Below, piece by piece: positions 1 through 10,379 of a stretch of DNA of 64,000 bases (position 1 is its first letter; every line of letters begins with the position of its first letter). Both the position numbers and the translations under genes were made by a program. The DNA comes from Carettochelys insculpta. Taxonomy: Eukaryota; Chordata; Testudines; Carettochelyidae. The stretch covers positions 174,047,501 to 174,111,500 of the forward strand of contig NC_134137.1 of NCBI RefSeq assembly GCF_033958435.1, in the 5' to 3' direction. The notes below the pieces were generated by a model, which made no database searches, was not told the origin of the DNA, and worked only from the letters and a program-made list of their open reading frames with translations.

Positions 1-103
1 AAATTTTTAATTTGAAAAAAATTTAATGCAAACTTCTTCTGTAGGAAAGAGTGTTTACAAGAGACCCTGCACCACAGTTATTTGGTAGTGCTTTTACTCT
101 TAC

Positions 104-154
104 CTCCTTCCCACATGTCAAAAAACTGTGTAGCTGCAACTTTGCCAGTTTCAT
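104..154 (-). CDS. FAM3B: FAM3B coding exon 5 (partial gene)
   Basis: On the minus strand the acceptor TGTATTGCAG precedes ATGAAACTGG, and the donor GAAGGAG|GTAAGA ends the exon. The 51 bases give two bases that complete a split Tyr codon, then 16 codons (ETGKVAATQFFDMWEG), then one base. This aligns with the human FAM3B stretch after NIAIVNY and includes the family motif FDMW/FDMY. Human FAM3B, as I remember it, has Cys directly before FDM, whereas here it is Phe, as in FAM3C-like sequences. It is the last FAM3B exon in the window. Confidence 0.9.
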
Positions 155-254
155 CTGCAATACAGAAATAATATGTTTTAAACATGGGGAAGGAAGTAAG
201 GAAGTAAGAGAATCCTGCTATTGCTACCAGTTACTTGCAGCCTGTCTCCACCCC

Positions 255-770
255 GCTCTCCCCTCCCCTCCACTAAGTAAATAGGGGAGTGGCTGGCTCA
301 GCCTCTATGCCTGCTTGAGCTGGGATCAGGCAGTTTTCCCTGCTGCCTCTCTGCATTTAAAAGGCTGAGGTGGAACACAGATGGGCTCAGCTTCTATGGT
401 CTGAAGAAGTGGGTCTGTCCCACGCAAGCTCACCTAATAAATTATTTTGTTAGTCTTTAAAGTGCTACTGTACTGCTTTTTTGTTTTGATAGTATATAGA
501 CTAGCACAGCTCCCTCTCTGTTACTTCTGTGTTTGCTGTGGGGATTGGTGATTGGTCCTGCAGAGAGAGCAGGGGCCTGGACTCAATGACCTCCTGAGGT
601 CCCTTCCAGCTCTGTGAGATGTGTGTGTATTTCTTCCCCCCTCTGGGAAAGGAAAGAGCCTGATTACCACAACAAAGACAGAAGCTGAGCCTGTCTGTGT
701 GCCAGCGTAGCCTTTTAAATGCAGAGCGGCTGGGTGGGAGCCGGGGAGGAGAGAGGGGGAAAGGCAGTTG
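255..770. repeat. Penelope-like 3' end with inverted arms and an inserted SINE tail
   Basis: Bases 398-525 (+) are a Penelope-like 3' end: CTGAAGAAGTGGG, a perfect 5-bp stem GTGGG/CCCAC, GTTAGTCTTTAAAGTGC, then the terminal tail. Bases 349-395 (CTGCATTTAAAAGGCT and following) recur in inverted orientation at about 680-728, so the element has inverted arms. Bases 536-622 look like the 3' half of a tortoise-type SINE (GGGGATTGGT, then GACCTCCTGAGGTCCCTTCC). The hammerhead core is degenerate (CTGAAGA for CTGATGA, GCAA for GAAA). Confidence 0.6.
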
Positions 771-1169
771 ATGGAGTAAATGACAGAAATTTTAGCAGCT
801 ACTTGGTTACCAGATTATTCACTCTTTAATGCTTCTAGAAAGAAGGGGATATGAAATGAGACTGTAAATAAGCTGGTTACAACCAACAATAAGTGCTTCT
901 ATTATTTTATATTACTATGGTTTCAAGATTTCATAAGCTCCAAATTTCCTTCCAAATTCAGAACATTAATCTTGTGCGCGCATGAGTATGTGTACACACA
1001 CACATGCACCCACACCACCCATGGTACACCGAAGTGATCTACTACGCGCATCCTGCCACTGAACTACTTCAAAGCTGCTGCATTGTCGCATGATTGAAAA
1101 TATTTCTGCACATATTCTTTCTTGTAATAGAATTGGCTTTCCTTTTTTAGTTTACATTTAAAAGAATGA

Positions 1170-1509
1170 GGCTGTGTCTACACAGGCACATAGCTTCAAA
1201 ATAGCCATATTTTGAAGATTACTAATGAGGCGCTGAATTGAATATTCAGCACGTCATTAGCATTAGGATGCTTCCCGCCGCGGTGCTTTGAAAGCATGCG
1301 GCTCGACGCGGCTCCACGGGACTCCTTTTCGAAAGGACCCCGCACCTTTCGAAAAGGACCCCTGTGTAGCCACGCTGAGCCGTGTGCTTTCGAAGCACCG
1401 CAGCCGGAAGTGTCCTAATGCTAATGAGGCGCTGAATATTCAATTCAGCGCCTCATTAGTAATCTTCGAAATGGCCATTTCCAAGATTTGTGCCCATGTA
1501 GACACACCC
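1170..1509. mobile_element. Palindromic MITE (PIF/Harbinger-like)
   Basis: The ends are GGCTGTGTCTACA and its inverted counterpart TGTAGACACACCC. Inside, the two halves mirror each other (ATTACTAATGAGGCGCTGAA and its reverse complement), so the element can fold into a long hairpin. TGA flanks both sides as a 3-bp target duplication. The centre is CpG-rich, with TTTCGAAAGG on both arms. There is no coding capacity. Confidence 0.75.
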
Positions 1510-2549
1510 TGAGTGAACTGCATTATGAACTTTGGTACTCGCATATACTACTTCCTAACTAGAGTTGGGAGCAACAGCTAAGGTCTTCAAGCATCTGTTG
1601 ATTTTGGATGCACAACTTGAGACAATTTCAATAGATCTAATTTACATCGGATGTGTGTTTAGCACTTCCTGGAAAATCTGGCTCTTTATTGTGGCCCCAG
1701 TTAGAGTCCCAGACTCACTGGTCATTTGAAAAAAATTTGGTCCACACTTGTAACTAATTTTATTGTTCAAAAAATGTGCCTATTCTTGAGTTTGTGAAAT
1801 AATGTAAAATGGGAGGTAATTCTCAAGATGGCAAAATTCCTCGACACATTCATGAAACATCTTTTTTCTAGTAGGAAAACTGCAAAAATAGTAATCAATG
1901 TTCATATTCTGCTTTCAGATGCTAAAAGGAGTCAGGCATTGATAGGTGCCATAAGACACCTTGCAGGGGAGGGTGCTTTTCTTCAGGAGCACTGTATCTC
2001 CCATTTAGCAGGAAGATCTAGCCATGGCTTCCCCCTTTACGACTCATTATGACTCTCATCCTTGGCAGGATAATGGGGAAGGGAAGGGTATTTGGACTCT
2101 GTAAAAGTTTATTTTCCCCAATTCTGGAGACAGATTACAGGAGTGGGGAAATAACACTCCAGACCTGAGCAGAGACAAGAGATGACACCAAACTGAGGGT
2201 GCTGAATTTGTGCTTGTATGTGGAACACCGCTTTTTTCTGTGTGTTGTTAATCTTGGTTTATAACTGTTTTCTTCCTTAACAACAAAAACTGTTCATTCA
2301 GAGTAGCATCTGAAATAACATACTAGAGTGACGCTACAGAAGAAAATGTTGGCTACAGCATGTATGGCAGAGGTTGCATAAATTAGAAAATTTGCAGATT
2401 TCTTGCATTATATTGCAAAATTAAATATGGTCACTTTTCTGACCAGGTGGATAAAGGAAGAAAGATAATTAAAGAATACGAGAGAATATCTGTGTAGCCA
2501 GAAACTCTCTCTCAGTGCAAGGTGGGGAAATTATACAGTATTTCCACAG

Positions 2550-3408
2550 ATTTAAGGCCAGATAGGACCACAATGATTATTTGGTGTGATCTCCTGCATA
2601 ACACAGGCCCTCACCTAACAATTTCATCATCAAAATCATGTCTAAATTGTAGAATAGTCTTCAGAATTAGATTTTGTTTTGATGTAAAGACTCCTGCAGA
2701 ATTCACTATAATAGTATGTAAGTTGTTCCAACTATTAATTCCCCTGAACGTTTCAAATCTGCACAGTATTTTTAGTTTGAATTTATCTAGTTTCCAGTCA
2801 GTGGATCTAATTAGGTCTTTACTAAAGTAAGTTGCTGTCTACGGTCTACAGAGCTCTCTTTCTCACATAGGTACTTGTAGATTACAATCAAGTCACCTCT
2901 TAAGCCAGTGGTGTCCAAAACAAAATTCAGCAACTGCCACTGTCCCCCCCACAGCCAGGTGCCCCCCTCCCCCAGTCAGGTGCTGCCCCCTGAGCCAGGC
3001 ACCCTCCCCTCACCCCAGCTAGGCACCATACCCCACCCCCACGCAAACTGCTGGTGACTCACTGGAGTCGTGCAGCTGCAAGTCACACCAAGCCCTGCTG
3101 CCCCGAGCTGCGCCGCGCCACCCGCCCCGAGCTGCGCCGAGCTGCGCCGCGCCACCCCAAATGAGCTGCAGGAGGAGCCGCCTCTGCTCCCACGTGCTTG
3201 TCCCACCTTGAGCCACTTCGCCACACCGCGCTGTCCAGTTCACCACGTGGTGTATGGACAGTGTATTGGACACCGCGTTCTTAATCTTTTCTTGGATATT
3301 CTAATTAGATTCAACTTCTGTAGTCTCACAAATCGTTCGTATTTCTCTCTTCTGCACCCTTTCCAATTTTTCGACATTTTCTTGAAGAGTCAACCCCGGA
3401 ACCAGACA
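2550..3408 (-). repeat. CR1/L3-type LINE fragment, split by a hAT element
   Basis: Bases 2550-2905 and 3279-3408 read as old CR1-type LINE 3' sequence in minus orientation (AAGGCCAGATAGGACCAC, ATCAAGTCACCTCTTAAG, CACCCTTTCCAATTTTTC). The two pieces flank the 2906-3278 insertion. No usable reading frame remains. Confidence 0.55.
2906..3278. mobile_element. hAT-like non-autonomous element
   Basis: It starts CAGTGGTGTCCAA and ends in the matching TTGGACACCGCG. The flanks TCTTAAGC (2898-2905) and TCTTAATC (3279-3286) form an 8-bp duplication with one mismatch, as expected for hAT. The interior is GC-rich, with repeated GAGCTGCGCCG units around 3105-3160. Confidence 0.65.
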
Positions 3409-3412
3409 TAAT

Positions 3413-3726
3413 GGCTACGTCTACACTAGCCAAAAACTTCGAAATGGCCATGCAAATGCAAAAATGCAAATGGCCATTTCGAAGTTTACTAATGAAGAGC
3501 TGAAATACACATTAGGAATAAGGGGACTTTGAAGTAGCTGAGGTTCTTTCAAAAAGGAGCCCCGTCTGGACGAGCCACGTGGCGGCGAGCCACGTCAATT
3601 TCGAAGTGCTGCGGCTGCCCGCATGCTAATGAGGTGCTGAATATGTATTTCAGCGCTTCATTAGTAAACTTTGAAATGGCCATTTGCATGGCCATTTCGA
3701 AGTTTTTGGCTAGTGCAGAAATGGCC
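3413..3726. mobile_element. Palindromic MITE (TCGAAATGGCCAT family)
   Basis: Left arm GGCTACGTCTACACTAGCC with AACTTCGAAATGGCCATG; the right arm mirrors it and ends in GGCTAGTGCAGAAATGGCC. The core carries CTAATGAGGTGCTGAA and its inverse. It is the same family as 53576-54010. Confidence 0.7.
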
Positions 3727-4686
3727 ATTATTCCCAAAACAGTCTCAATAAAGGCATGTGCAGAGGTAACAAACACCTCTTTACTCATATCTGATATTCC
3801 TGTGCTTATATGTTCAAGGACCACAATCACCTTAGCATCACACTGGGAACTCATGTTCAGTTGGTTGTGTGCTGTGGCCACTAAACCCTTTATGTATACA
3901 TACATAAAGCAGTAAGTAAAAATATAAGATACTTTGGTCACAAGAAGGAAATGAAAATTTTGAACCAGCTCTCTGCTGGCATAAATGGTCTGGGAACCAA
4001 ACCAATGTTCACAACTGGGCACTTTGTGTATCCATTTATTTTCAAGCGTGTGCGTGTGTGGAGAGCAGAACACAACTTTTTTTTTTTTTTTAAATGTTGC
4101 AATATTTCAGAGTAAAAGCAAACACCATACTGCATCTGAGCTTGTTTGTTGTTCAGACTCTTGAGCTCCTATTCCCCACAGGAGGGGCAGCTAGAAAACA
4201 TACCATACTTCATCCTGGTAAGTAGAGAACTCAGAAATTTATGTGACAAAGTAATTCTACTGTCTCTTCTTTAAAATCAAGGGTGTCTTGGACAACTTTT
4301 CACGGTTGCCCATTTTTATCCACTGAAAATTTAACACTTTTTTTTTGTTTCCCCGTTATTCTAACATTTTTTTCCAAGTTTTGCTTTTTGTTGTTAATCT
4401 AAGATGAACCTGAACCTGTCTGATAAAACTGGGACGTTATCTGTCTGATAAAACTGCTGCTATGGAAGGTGAGGAAGAGATGAATGCAGCACTCTACTAC
4501 TGTCATGGAGAAGGCTGTGGTTTCCTCCAGACTGCAAGTACCTTTACACCCATAAGTGGGAAGGACAGACAGGAGTTCAAAACACTTGACAGCCTATTAT
4601 TATGTTTACAGACTTGTAGAACTGTAGGGAACCTCGAGAGGTCATCCCCTGCACTCACTCACGGCAGGGCCATACACCATCTAGAC

Positions 4687-5394
4687 CTGTGGTGTCCAAT
4701 ATGGTCTCCATACACCACATATGGCAAATAGGAGACTGCATTGTGGTGAATGGGGCTCTTGGAGCACAGGGCTTGGGCTGGAATCTTATCCCCTGCTGCG
4801 GGACCCTCCGGAGCACAGGGCTGGAGCCTGAACCCCTGCCGCAGGGCCTCCACCAGAGCACAGGGCTGGGGCTGGAGCCTGACCCATGCCATGAGGCCCC
4901 TGCTGGTGTGCAGGGCTGGAGCCCGATCCCCTGCTGTAGGGTCCCCGCCAGAGCGTGGGGCCGGAGCCTGACCGCCTGCCGTTCAGCCCTCATCGGTAAT
5001 AGGGGATGCAGGGAACGGGGGGCGGGAGGCAGGCACTCTGCCTCAGAAAGTAACAGAGAGGGAGCCGTGCTAGTCTATACACTATCAAAACAAAAAGTAA
5101 GCTGTTTACTGTTTTTGGTTCTCTGTGTCTTAAATATTGAGTCTGGTCTGGTCTGGCTATGGTCTGAAGAAGTGGGTCTGTCCCATGAAAGCTCACCTAA
5201 TAAACCATTTTGCTAGTCTTTAAAGTGCTACTTGACTGCTTTTTGTTTTGCCTCAGAAAGGTTACTGACCCCTGTTTGGCTCTGGGGGAGGAGCTGGGCA
5301 TTTCTTTAGAGGGTGGGGTGGGGCGAATGTGGTGAAAAGGGTAAGATGACAACAACAGGTGTGGCAATTTTTGAACTCCTATTGGACATCACTG
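4687..5394. mobile_element. hAT-like element with perfect 8-bp target duplication
   Basis: It begins CTGTGGTGTCCAATATGG and ends CCTATTGGACATCACTG. ATCTAGAC occurs on both sides (4679-4686 and 5395-5402). The interior is GC-rich, with degenerate repeats of GCACAGGGCTGGAGCC type at 4765-4970. A Penelope-like piece has inserted into it at 5051-5249. The same end type is seen at 2906-3278. Confidence 0.75.
5051..5249. mobile_element. Penelope-like 3' end with its terminal tail inverted
   Basis: TGCCTCAGAAAG flanks the insertion on both sides (5039-5050 and 5249-5260). Bases 5051-5096 are the terminal tail in inverted orientation (TAACAGAGAGGGAGCCGTGC, ACTATCAAAACAAAAAG). Bases 5160-5249 are the hammerhead-like 3' end in direct orientation (CTGAAGAAGTGGG, CCCATGAAAGC, CTAGTCTTTAAAGTGC), and this part lacks the tail. 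The same arrangement is seen at 37417-38119. Confidence 0.65.
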
Positions 5395-6228
5395 ATCTAG
5401 ACCATCCCTGACAGGTGATAGTCTAAGCTGCTCTTAAGTATCTCCCATGACAGAAATTCCACAAACTCCCTAGACAATTTATTCCAGTGCTTAACCGCCC
5501 TGACCATTAGGAAGTTTTTTCTAATATCCCACCTGAGTGCAGTTTAAGACCACTGCTTCTTGTCCTGTCTCAGAAGTTAAGAATAATTTTTCTCCCTCCT
5601 CCTTACAACAAACTTTTAGATACTTAAACTGTTATGTCCCCTCTCAGCTTTTTCTTTTCCAGATTAAACAAACCCAGGTCTTTCAATCTTCCATCATAGG
5701 TCACATTTTCCAGACCTTTAAAATAATTTTTGTTACTATTCTCTGGACTTCCTTCAAAATTGTCCACATTTTTCCTGAAATCTTGCAGAGGGACGACATC
5801 TTGCGATTCCTTCCAGCTCTTTAATTCTGCAAACATAACTTTACGTCCTCTGTGGAGCAGACTGGAAGAATTAATTTTCATGTCTTGTTACAACACTCCT
5901 TTTGATACTTCCCAGAATGATGTTTTCTTTTTTCGCAACAGTGTCACGTTGTTGACTCGTGTTTAGCTTGTGGTCCACATCATGATCCCTGGTTCCCTCT
6001 CTGCAGTACTCCTTCCTAGGCAGTCACTTCCCATGTTATATGTGTGCAACTGATTGTTCCTTCCGACATGGAGTACTTTGTATTTGTCCTTATTGAATTT
6101 CATCCTATTTACCTGAGACCATTTCTCCGGTTTCTCCAGATCTGGGCTCAGTTTAGTTCTGAGTCGGCCTGGTCTCCTGAGTCCCAGTTCAGTGCTCTAC
6201 ACACAGGTGCTAAATCGCTAGCTTAAAT

Positions 6229-6540
6229 TCTTAATTTAGGCTCTGTTTGTAATGAGCTTGGGCTGCTCTCCATGTGTGTTGGATTGGGCTGTGAGGATTG
6301 GGCTGGAGCAGGGGCAAAGTGCAGAGACCCCCACCCAGAAGCTCATGCTGCAGAGACACAAACTGCCCCCAGCAGGTGGCAGCTTTGAGCAGCATACGGG
6401 GCCATGGCAGGCAAGAAGCCTGCCTCAGGGACCTGAGGACTGCAGGACACTGGCAGCTCAGAGTATCATGATGGGCCAGGGCTGAATGTTTGGTGAGCCA
6501 CATCTGGCCCACAGGGCATATTTTGCTTACCCCTTCACTA
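6229..6540. repeat. Probable interspersed repeat
   Basis: The GC-rich block ends in GTGAGCCACATCTGGCCCAC and ATATTTTGCTTACCCC. This resembles the inverted end of hAT-type repeats (GGGTAAGCAAAATATG read from the other strand). No clear target duplication was found, so the class is uncertain. Confidence 0.35.
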
Positions 6541-6688
6541 CTTTCTTAAGTGTCCGATCGGAAGGAAATGGTAGTCCCAAAATATACAGAAAAGATAGTT
6601 AGTACATTAAGAATAATGACTTTGCATGTCTGAGATGCAATCCATAAGCAAACTACCACTATCCCCATACCGTCCTTCTCTTACTTAC

Positions 6689-6747
6689 AATTCACAATGG
6701 CAATATTTATACCTCTTCCAACATTACCCTTCTGTTCACTTATGAGC
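6689..6747 (-). CDS. FAM3B: FAM3B coding exon 4
   Basis: Minus strand: acceptor CATTTTCAG before GCTCATAAGTG, donor GTGAATT|GTAAGT. The 59 bases complete a split Leu codon, give 19 codons (LISEQKGNVGRGINIAIVN) and leave one base that starts the Tyr codon of exon 5. Human FAM3B reads LMGEQLGNVARGINIAIVNY here, so both the match and the phase agree. The exon lies in the N-terminal half of the secreted FAM3 domain. Confidence 0.92.
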
Positions 6748-8877
6748 CTGAAAATGAAATAAATAGGGTGTCAGTAAGGATTTATACTTCCAAGAAAAGC
6801 AGTGATATTTACCTATGCAAAGACATTCCTTGTATTCTTGTTTTTAGGTTAATCCTTTAACTCTGGTGTCTGCTGAAAGCAACAGAGCCACGTCTTAAAA
6901 GTCTAGGAAGTTTCCTCCAAAGAACACACACTAGGTCTAGTGCAAAACTGTAGACACATGCAGCACAAGCAGAGTAAAACACTGCTGAAGAGAAAAAATA
7001 GTTTTATGGAACCATTCCATGACGATTCATAGAACAGACCAGTGTATCTTCACAACAGCTCCACCCCATAACTTTCAAAAGTGGGCAGTGATTTTAAGTG
7101 CCTCAGTTTTAGAGTGCCTAGCTTGATATACCTGATTTTCAGAAAGCACTGGGAATCCAATCTTTGAAAATTAGGACCTATTACAGTGTTTCAAGTTGTG
7201 CACCTGAAACACCTACATTTATTACTCACTTTTGAAAATCTTGGCTCAAAGTAGCTGACAGGAACAAAGATACAAGGTTGAGAAAAATGTTAGAGAGCCA
7301 GAGCAGAAGGACTATTTTAGTGACACAAGCACAGAGAAAACAAAATGACAAAATGGCCTAAAAGGAAAAAATCTAAAGCACGAAGAAAAATAAGTATGTT
7401 TTCAGAATACATCTAGTAAAGGAGTCCAGAAAGATGCAATAGAACAGAGAGAAAATTGGCTGCGGTTTAGTGTTTGTTACAGGCTTAATAAAAAGGGAGT
7501 GTTCACCACACAGAGGGAACAGAATTATGCAGGGGTTAAAGTTATGAAGTATCCAAGAGCTGACGCAATGAAGCCAATCACATGGGCAGAAGAGAGAAAT
7601 TAAAAATTAAGGGAGATATCAGTAGCACAGAAATAAGGACACAGAGTCAAACTTCTGTCTCAGTGAAAATTTTGGCATTGACATCAGTAGAACCAGCATG
7701 TGGACCCAATGATGAAGAAACCAATGAGCTATCCCTGAAGGGAGTGAATTTATGGATCAGAATTGACAGTATTTCAGAGGATTTTTAAAAAAAGTTTATA
7801 ATCATTAAAACCCACAAACTCCAAATTAGGGGCATAGCCCTGGATGGGCTGAAGTCCCCCCCGCCACATAGCACCAAGGCCTGACCCCAAGACCAAGCTC
7901 TCCTCTGGCCCCACTGCTTGCCCTACCCACCCCATTCTCCAGCTGGGGAGCAGAATTGAGGCCTTGCCCTGCTCCATCTGCCCAGCATTTCACCCAGGGC
8001 GCAGGACTGGGGCATTGCGGCTTACCCTAATCCGTCCAGCATGCCAGTTGAGGAACAGGGTCAAGAGCTTGCCCTGCTACAGACGACAAACATTCCAGCC
8101 AGGGAACACCTGCCCCAAAGCCCTCACACTCTGACTCCACTGGGCAGGTGGATGGGTGGAGTGGAGCAAGCCACACGCCCCAGCCTGGTGCCATTTGGTT
8201 TGGAGGAGCAGGGCTATCTCCTTACCCCACTCCCCGGTTATGCAGCTGTGGCCCTGGCCAAAGTGTTCATTGCCCCCCACAAGACCATCTAGAGTGGGTG
8301 GTTGGAGGCAGCCGTGATCAATCCTGCCTTCTCCATGACCTCATCATTGCTCGCTCACTCACTCACCCAAAGTGGAAGCCCGCCCCATTGTCCCATCCTG
8401 GCTACATCATTGCTCTAAATGAGTCCCACCTCTAGATTTCCAAGTGTTCTTCGTTTGCTGCATGTCTGTCCTAGAATCACATCTGTGCTTTAAAACTGAA
8501 AACTTGCTGGAGATGGACTATCTTGTGTGCGTGTATGTGTGTGTGTTTCACCACCACACACACTATTAAAAATAAACAAACTGGGGATAGTCAAGGTTTG
8601 ACCACTCAGGTATGATCTAGCAGAAGGGGAAGGGTGAACAGGAGGGTTTAAACTAGAGGTGAGCTGAAATGCTGGTTTCTTGCTTGGTGAACTTAAGGCA
8701 CATAGCACAGCAAACAGCACTGAAAGGGGAACACTGCAAGATTGATGTTCTTGTGTTATGTAGTTTGCGTTAATTCAAAAACATTTCTCTTTCCTATCAG
8801 TTACGTCTGTCATGGAACCAAAAGCAAAACGCCCCTAACTACTCCATTTGTCCTACTCAACGTAGACTAGTACTTAC
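6748..8877. other. FAM3B: FAM3B intron 3
   Basis: The intron holds no recognised exon. Bases about 7800-8440 are a GC-rich, degenerate repeat-like block that also carries simple CCCCACT/GCCCTG motifs. An AC/GT run lies at 8527-8572. The remainder looks like unique intron. Confidence 0.5.
7800..8440. repeat. GC-rich repeat-like block
   Basis: Base composition shifts sharply from the AT-rich intron, with recurring GACCCCA, GCCCTGC and CCAGC motifs. Open frames on both strands have no recognisable domains and look like composition effects. It may be the interior of an old DNA transposon; I found no confident ends. Confidence 0.3.
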
Positions 8878-9001
8878 AGCTCATCTTCAAAACAAATCTT
8901 GGCCATCTTTTCTTTGCCGCCGCCACTGAGTAATCGATAAGCATACTGCCCAGGTGAACACGGAGACCAGTGATCACATTTCTGTCTTTTGGGAGGTGGG
9001 G
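8878..9001 (-). CDS. FAM3B: FAM3B coding exon 3
   Basis: Minus strand: acceptor TTATTCACTGCAG precedes CCCCACCTCC, and the donor is GATGAGCT|GTAAGT. It completes a split Ala codon and then encodes residues 56-95, including [25 protein letters not shown] and AKICFEDE. These match human FAM3[23 protein letters not shown] and AKICFED. Three cysteines (CDHW, PCSP, ICFE) are retained; FAM3 proteins use conserved cysteines for disulfides. A CR1 LINE ends about 30 bases upstream of the acceptor. Confidence 0.94.
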
Positions 9002-9029
9002 CTGCAGTGAATAAGAAAGCAGAACATGC

Positions 9030-10225
9030 TTTAAGAACATAAGAACAGCCACACTGGGTCAGACCGTAAGTCCATCAAGCCCAGCATCCTGTCTTCCGAC
9101 AGTGGCCAATGCCAGGTGCCCCAGAGGGAATGAACAGAACAGGTAATCATCAAGTGATCAATTCCGTCGCCCATTTCCAGCCTCTCGCAAACAGAGGCTA
9201 GGGACGCAGTCCATGCCCATCCTGGCTAATAGGCACTGATCGACCTATCCCCCATGAATTTATCTAGCTCTTTTTTAAATTCTGCTATAGTCTTGGTCTT
9301 CGCAACATTATCCAGCAAGGAGTTCCACAGCTTAACTGTGCGCTGTGTGAAAAAATATTTCCTATTGTTTGTTTTAAACCTGCTGCCTATTAATTTCATT
9401 TAGTGACCCCCTAGTTCTTGTGTTGTGAGAAGGAGTAAACAACAATTACTTATCTATTTTCTCCACACCAGTCATGATTTTTTGTTCCTCTGCCATATAC
9501 CCCCGCCCTTAATCATCTTTGTTCCAAACTAAAAAGTCCCAGTCTCATTAATCTCTCCTCATATGGCAGACGCTCCATACCCCTAATCATTTTCTGAACC
9601 TTTTCCAATTACAATATATCTTTTTTGAGATGGGGCGACCACATCTGTACACAGTATTCCAGATGTGGATGTACCATGGATTTATATAAAGGTAATACGA
9701 CATTTTCTGTCTTGTTATCTATTCCTTCCTTAATGATTCCCAACATTTTCTTAGCTTTTTTGACTGCTGCTGCACACGGAGTGGATGTCTTCAGAGAACT
9801 ATCCACAATGACTCCAAGATCTTTTTCTTGAATGGTAACACCTAAGCCAGGCCCCTCATTTTATATGTATGCCTGGGATTATATTTTCCAAAGAGCATTA
9901 CTTTGCATTTATCAACATTGAATTTCATCTGCCATTTTGTTGCCCAATCACCCAATTTATTAAGATCCTTTTGTAGCTCTTCACAGTCTGCTTGAGGCCT
10001 AACTATTTGGAGTAGTTTTGTGGCATCTGCAAATTTTGATACCTCACTGTGTATCCCTTTTTCCAGATCATTTATGAATATGTTGAATAGGACTGGTCCC
10101 AGCACAGACCCCTGGGGGACACTGCTATCTAGCTGTCTCCATTCTGAAAACTGACCATTTATTCCTATCCTTTGTTTCCAATCTTTACATGGTGCTTTGT
10201 TTGGGCACCACGTAAGCACCATTCA
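9030..10225 (-). repeat. CR1 LINE, 5'-truncated, with reverse-transcriptase remnants
   Basis: It reads in minus orientation. The 3' end at 9030-9060 has repeated AAGAACATAAGAAC, followed by CACTGGGTCAGACC. Upstream coding remnants on the minus strand include SVPQGSVLGPVLFNIFINDL and KWQMKFNVDKCKVMLFGK (9842-10222), the end of the CR1 reverse transcriptase. The catalytic FADD-type motif reads FADA, so the copy is dead. A second frame at 9609-9806 holds VKKAKKMLGIIKEGI and HLEYCVQMWSPH. Confidence 0.85.
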
Positions 10226-10379
10226 TATATCAAAATGGTCAGATGACTTCAGTATATCAGAGCAAGGTCAATCAAGTACCTACAAAGGCAAACCCTGCCA
10301 ATCAACAAACAGTATATCAAAAGTACCCCAGATTTGAAGATCCTCTGGGGGTTGAAATTGGTGCCTGCTTCCTAAGTGA

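Larger units (their letters stand above)
4609..6175 (-). repeat. CR1 LINE fragment, minus strand, interrupted
   Basis: Bases 4609-4686 and 5403-6175 are CR1 3' sequence in minus orientation. Recognisable blocks are GAGAGGTCATCCCCTGCAC, AATTTATTCCAGTGCTTAAC, CATAGGTCACATTTTCCAG and, near the 5' end, CTTATTGAATTTCATCC. The minus-strand frame still shows CR1 reverse-transcriptase C-terminal features such as KGLENVTYDGRLKDLGLFNL near 5624-5881. The hAT element at 4687-5394 lies inside it. Confidence 0.75.
155..6688. other. FAM3B: FAM3B intron 4
   Basis: The intron lies between exons 4 and 5. It holds the Penelope-like, MITE, hAT and CR1 insertions listed separately. In the remaining stretches (about 780-1165, 1515-2550, 3730-4600 and 6545-6685) I recognise only simple runs such as the T-run at 4078-4092. 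No other exon was found on either strand. Confidence 0.6.

Noticed and set aside
1828..2052. 74-codon plus-strand frame in FAM3B intron 4
   Set aside because: There is no recognisable domain, no family match and no matching splice phase with FAM3B.
3549..4073. 174-codon minus-strand frame
   Set aside because: It runs through a palindromic MITE, and its residues come from the repeat arms.
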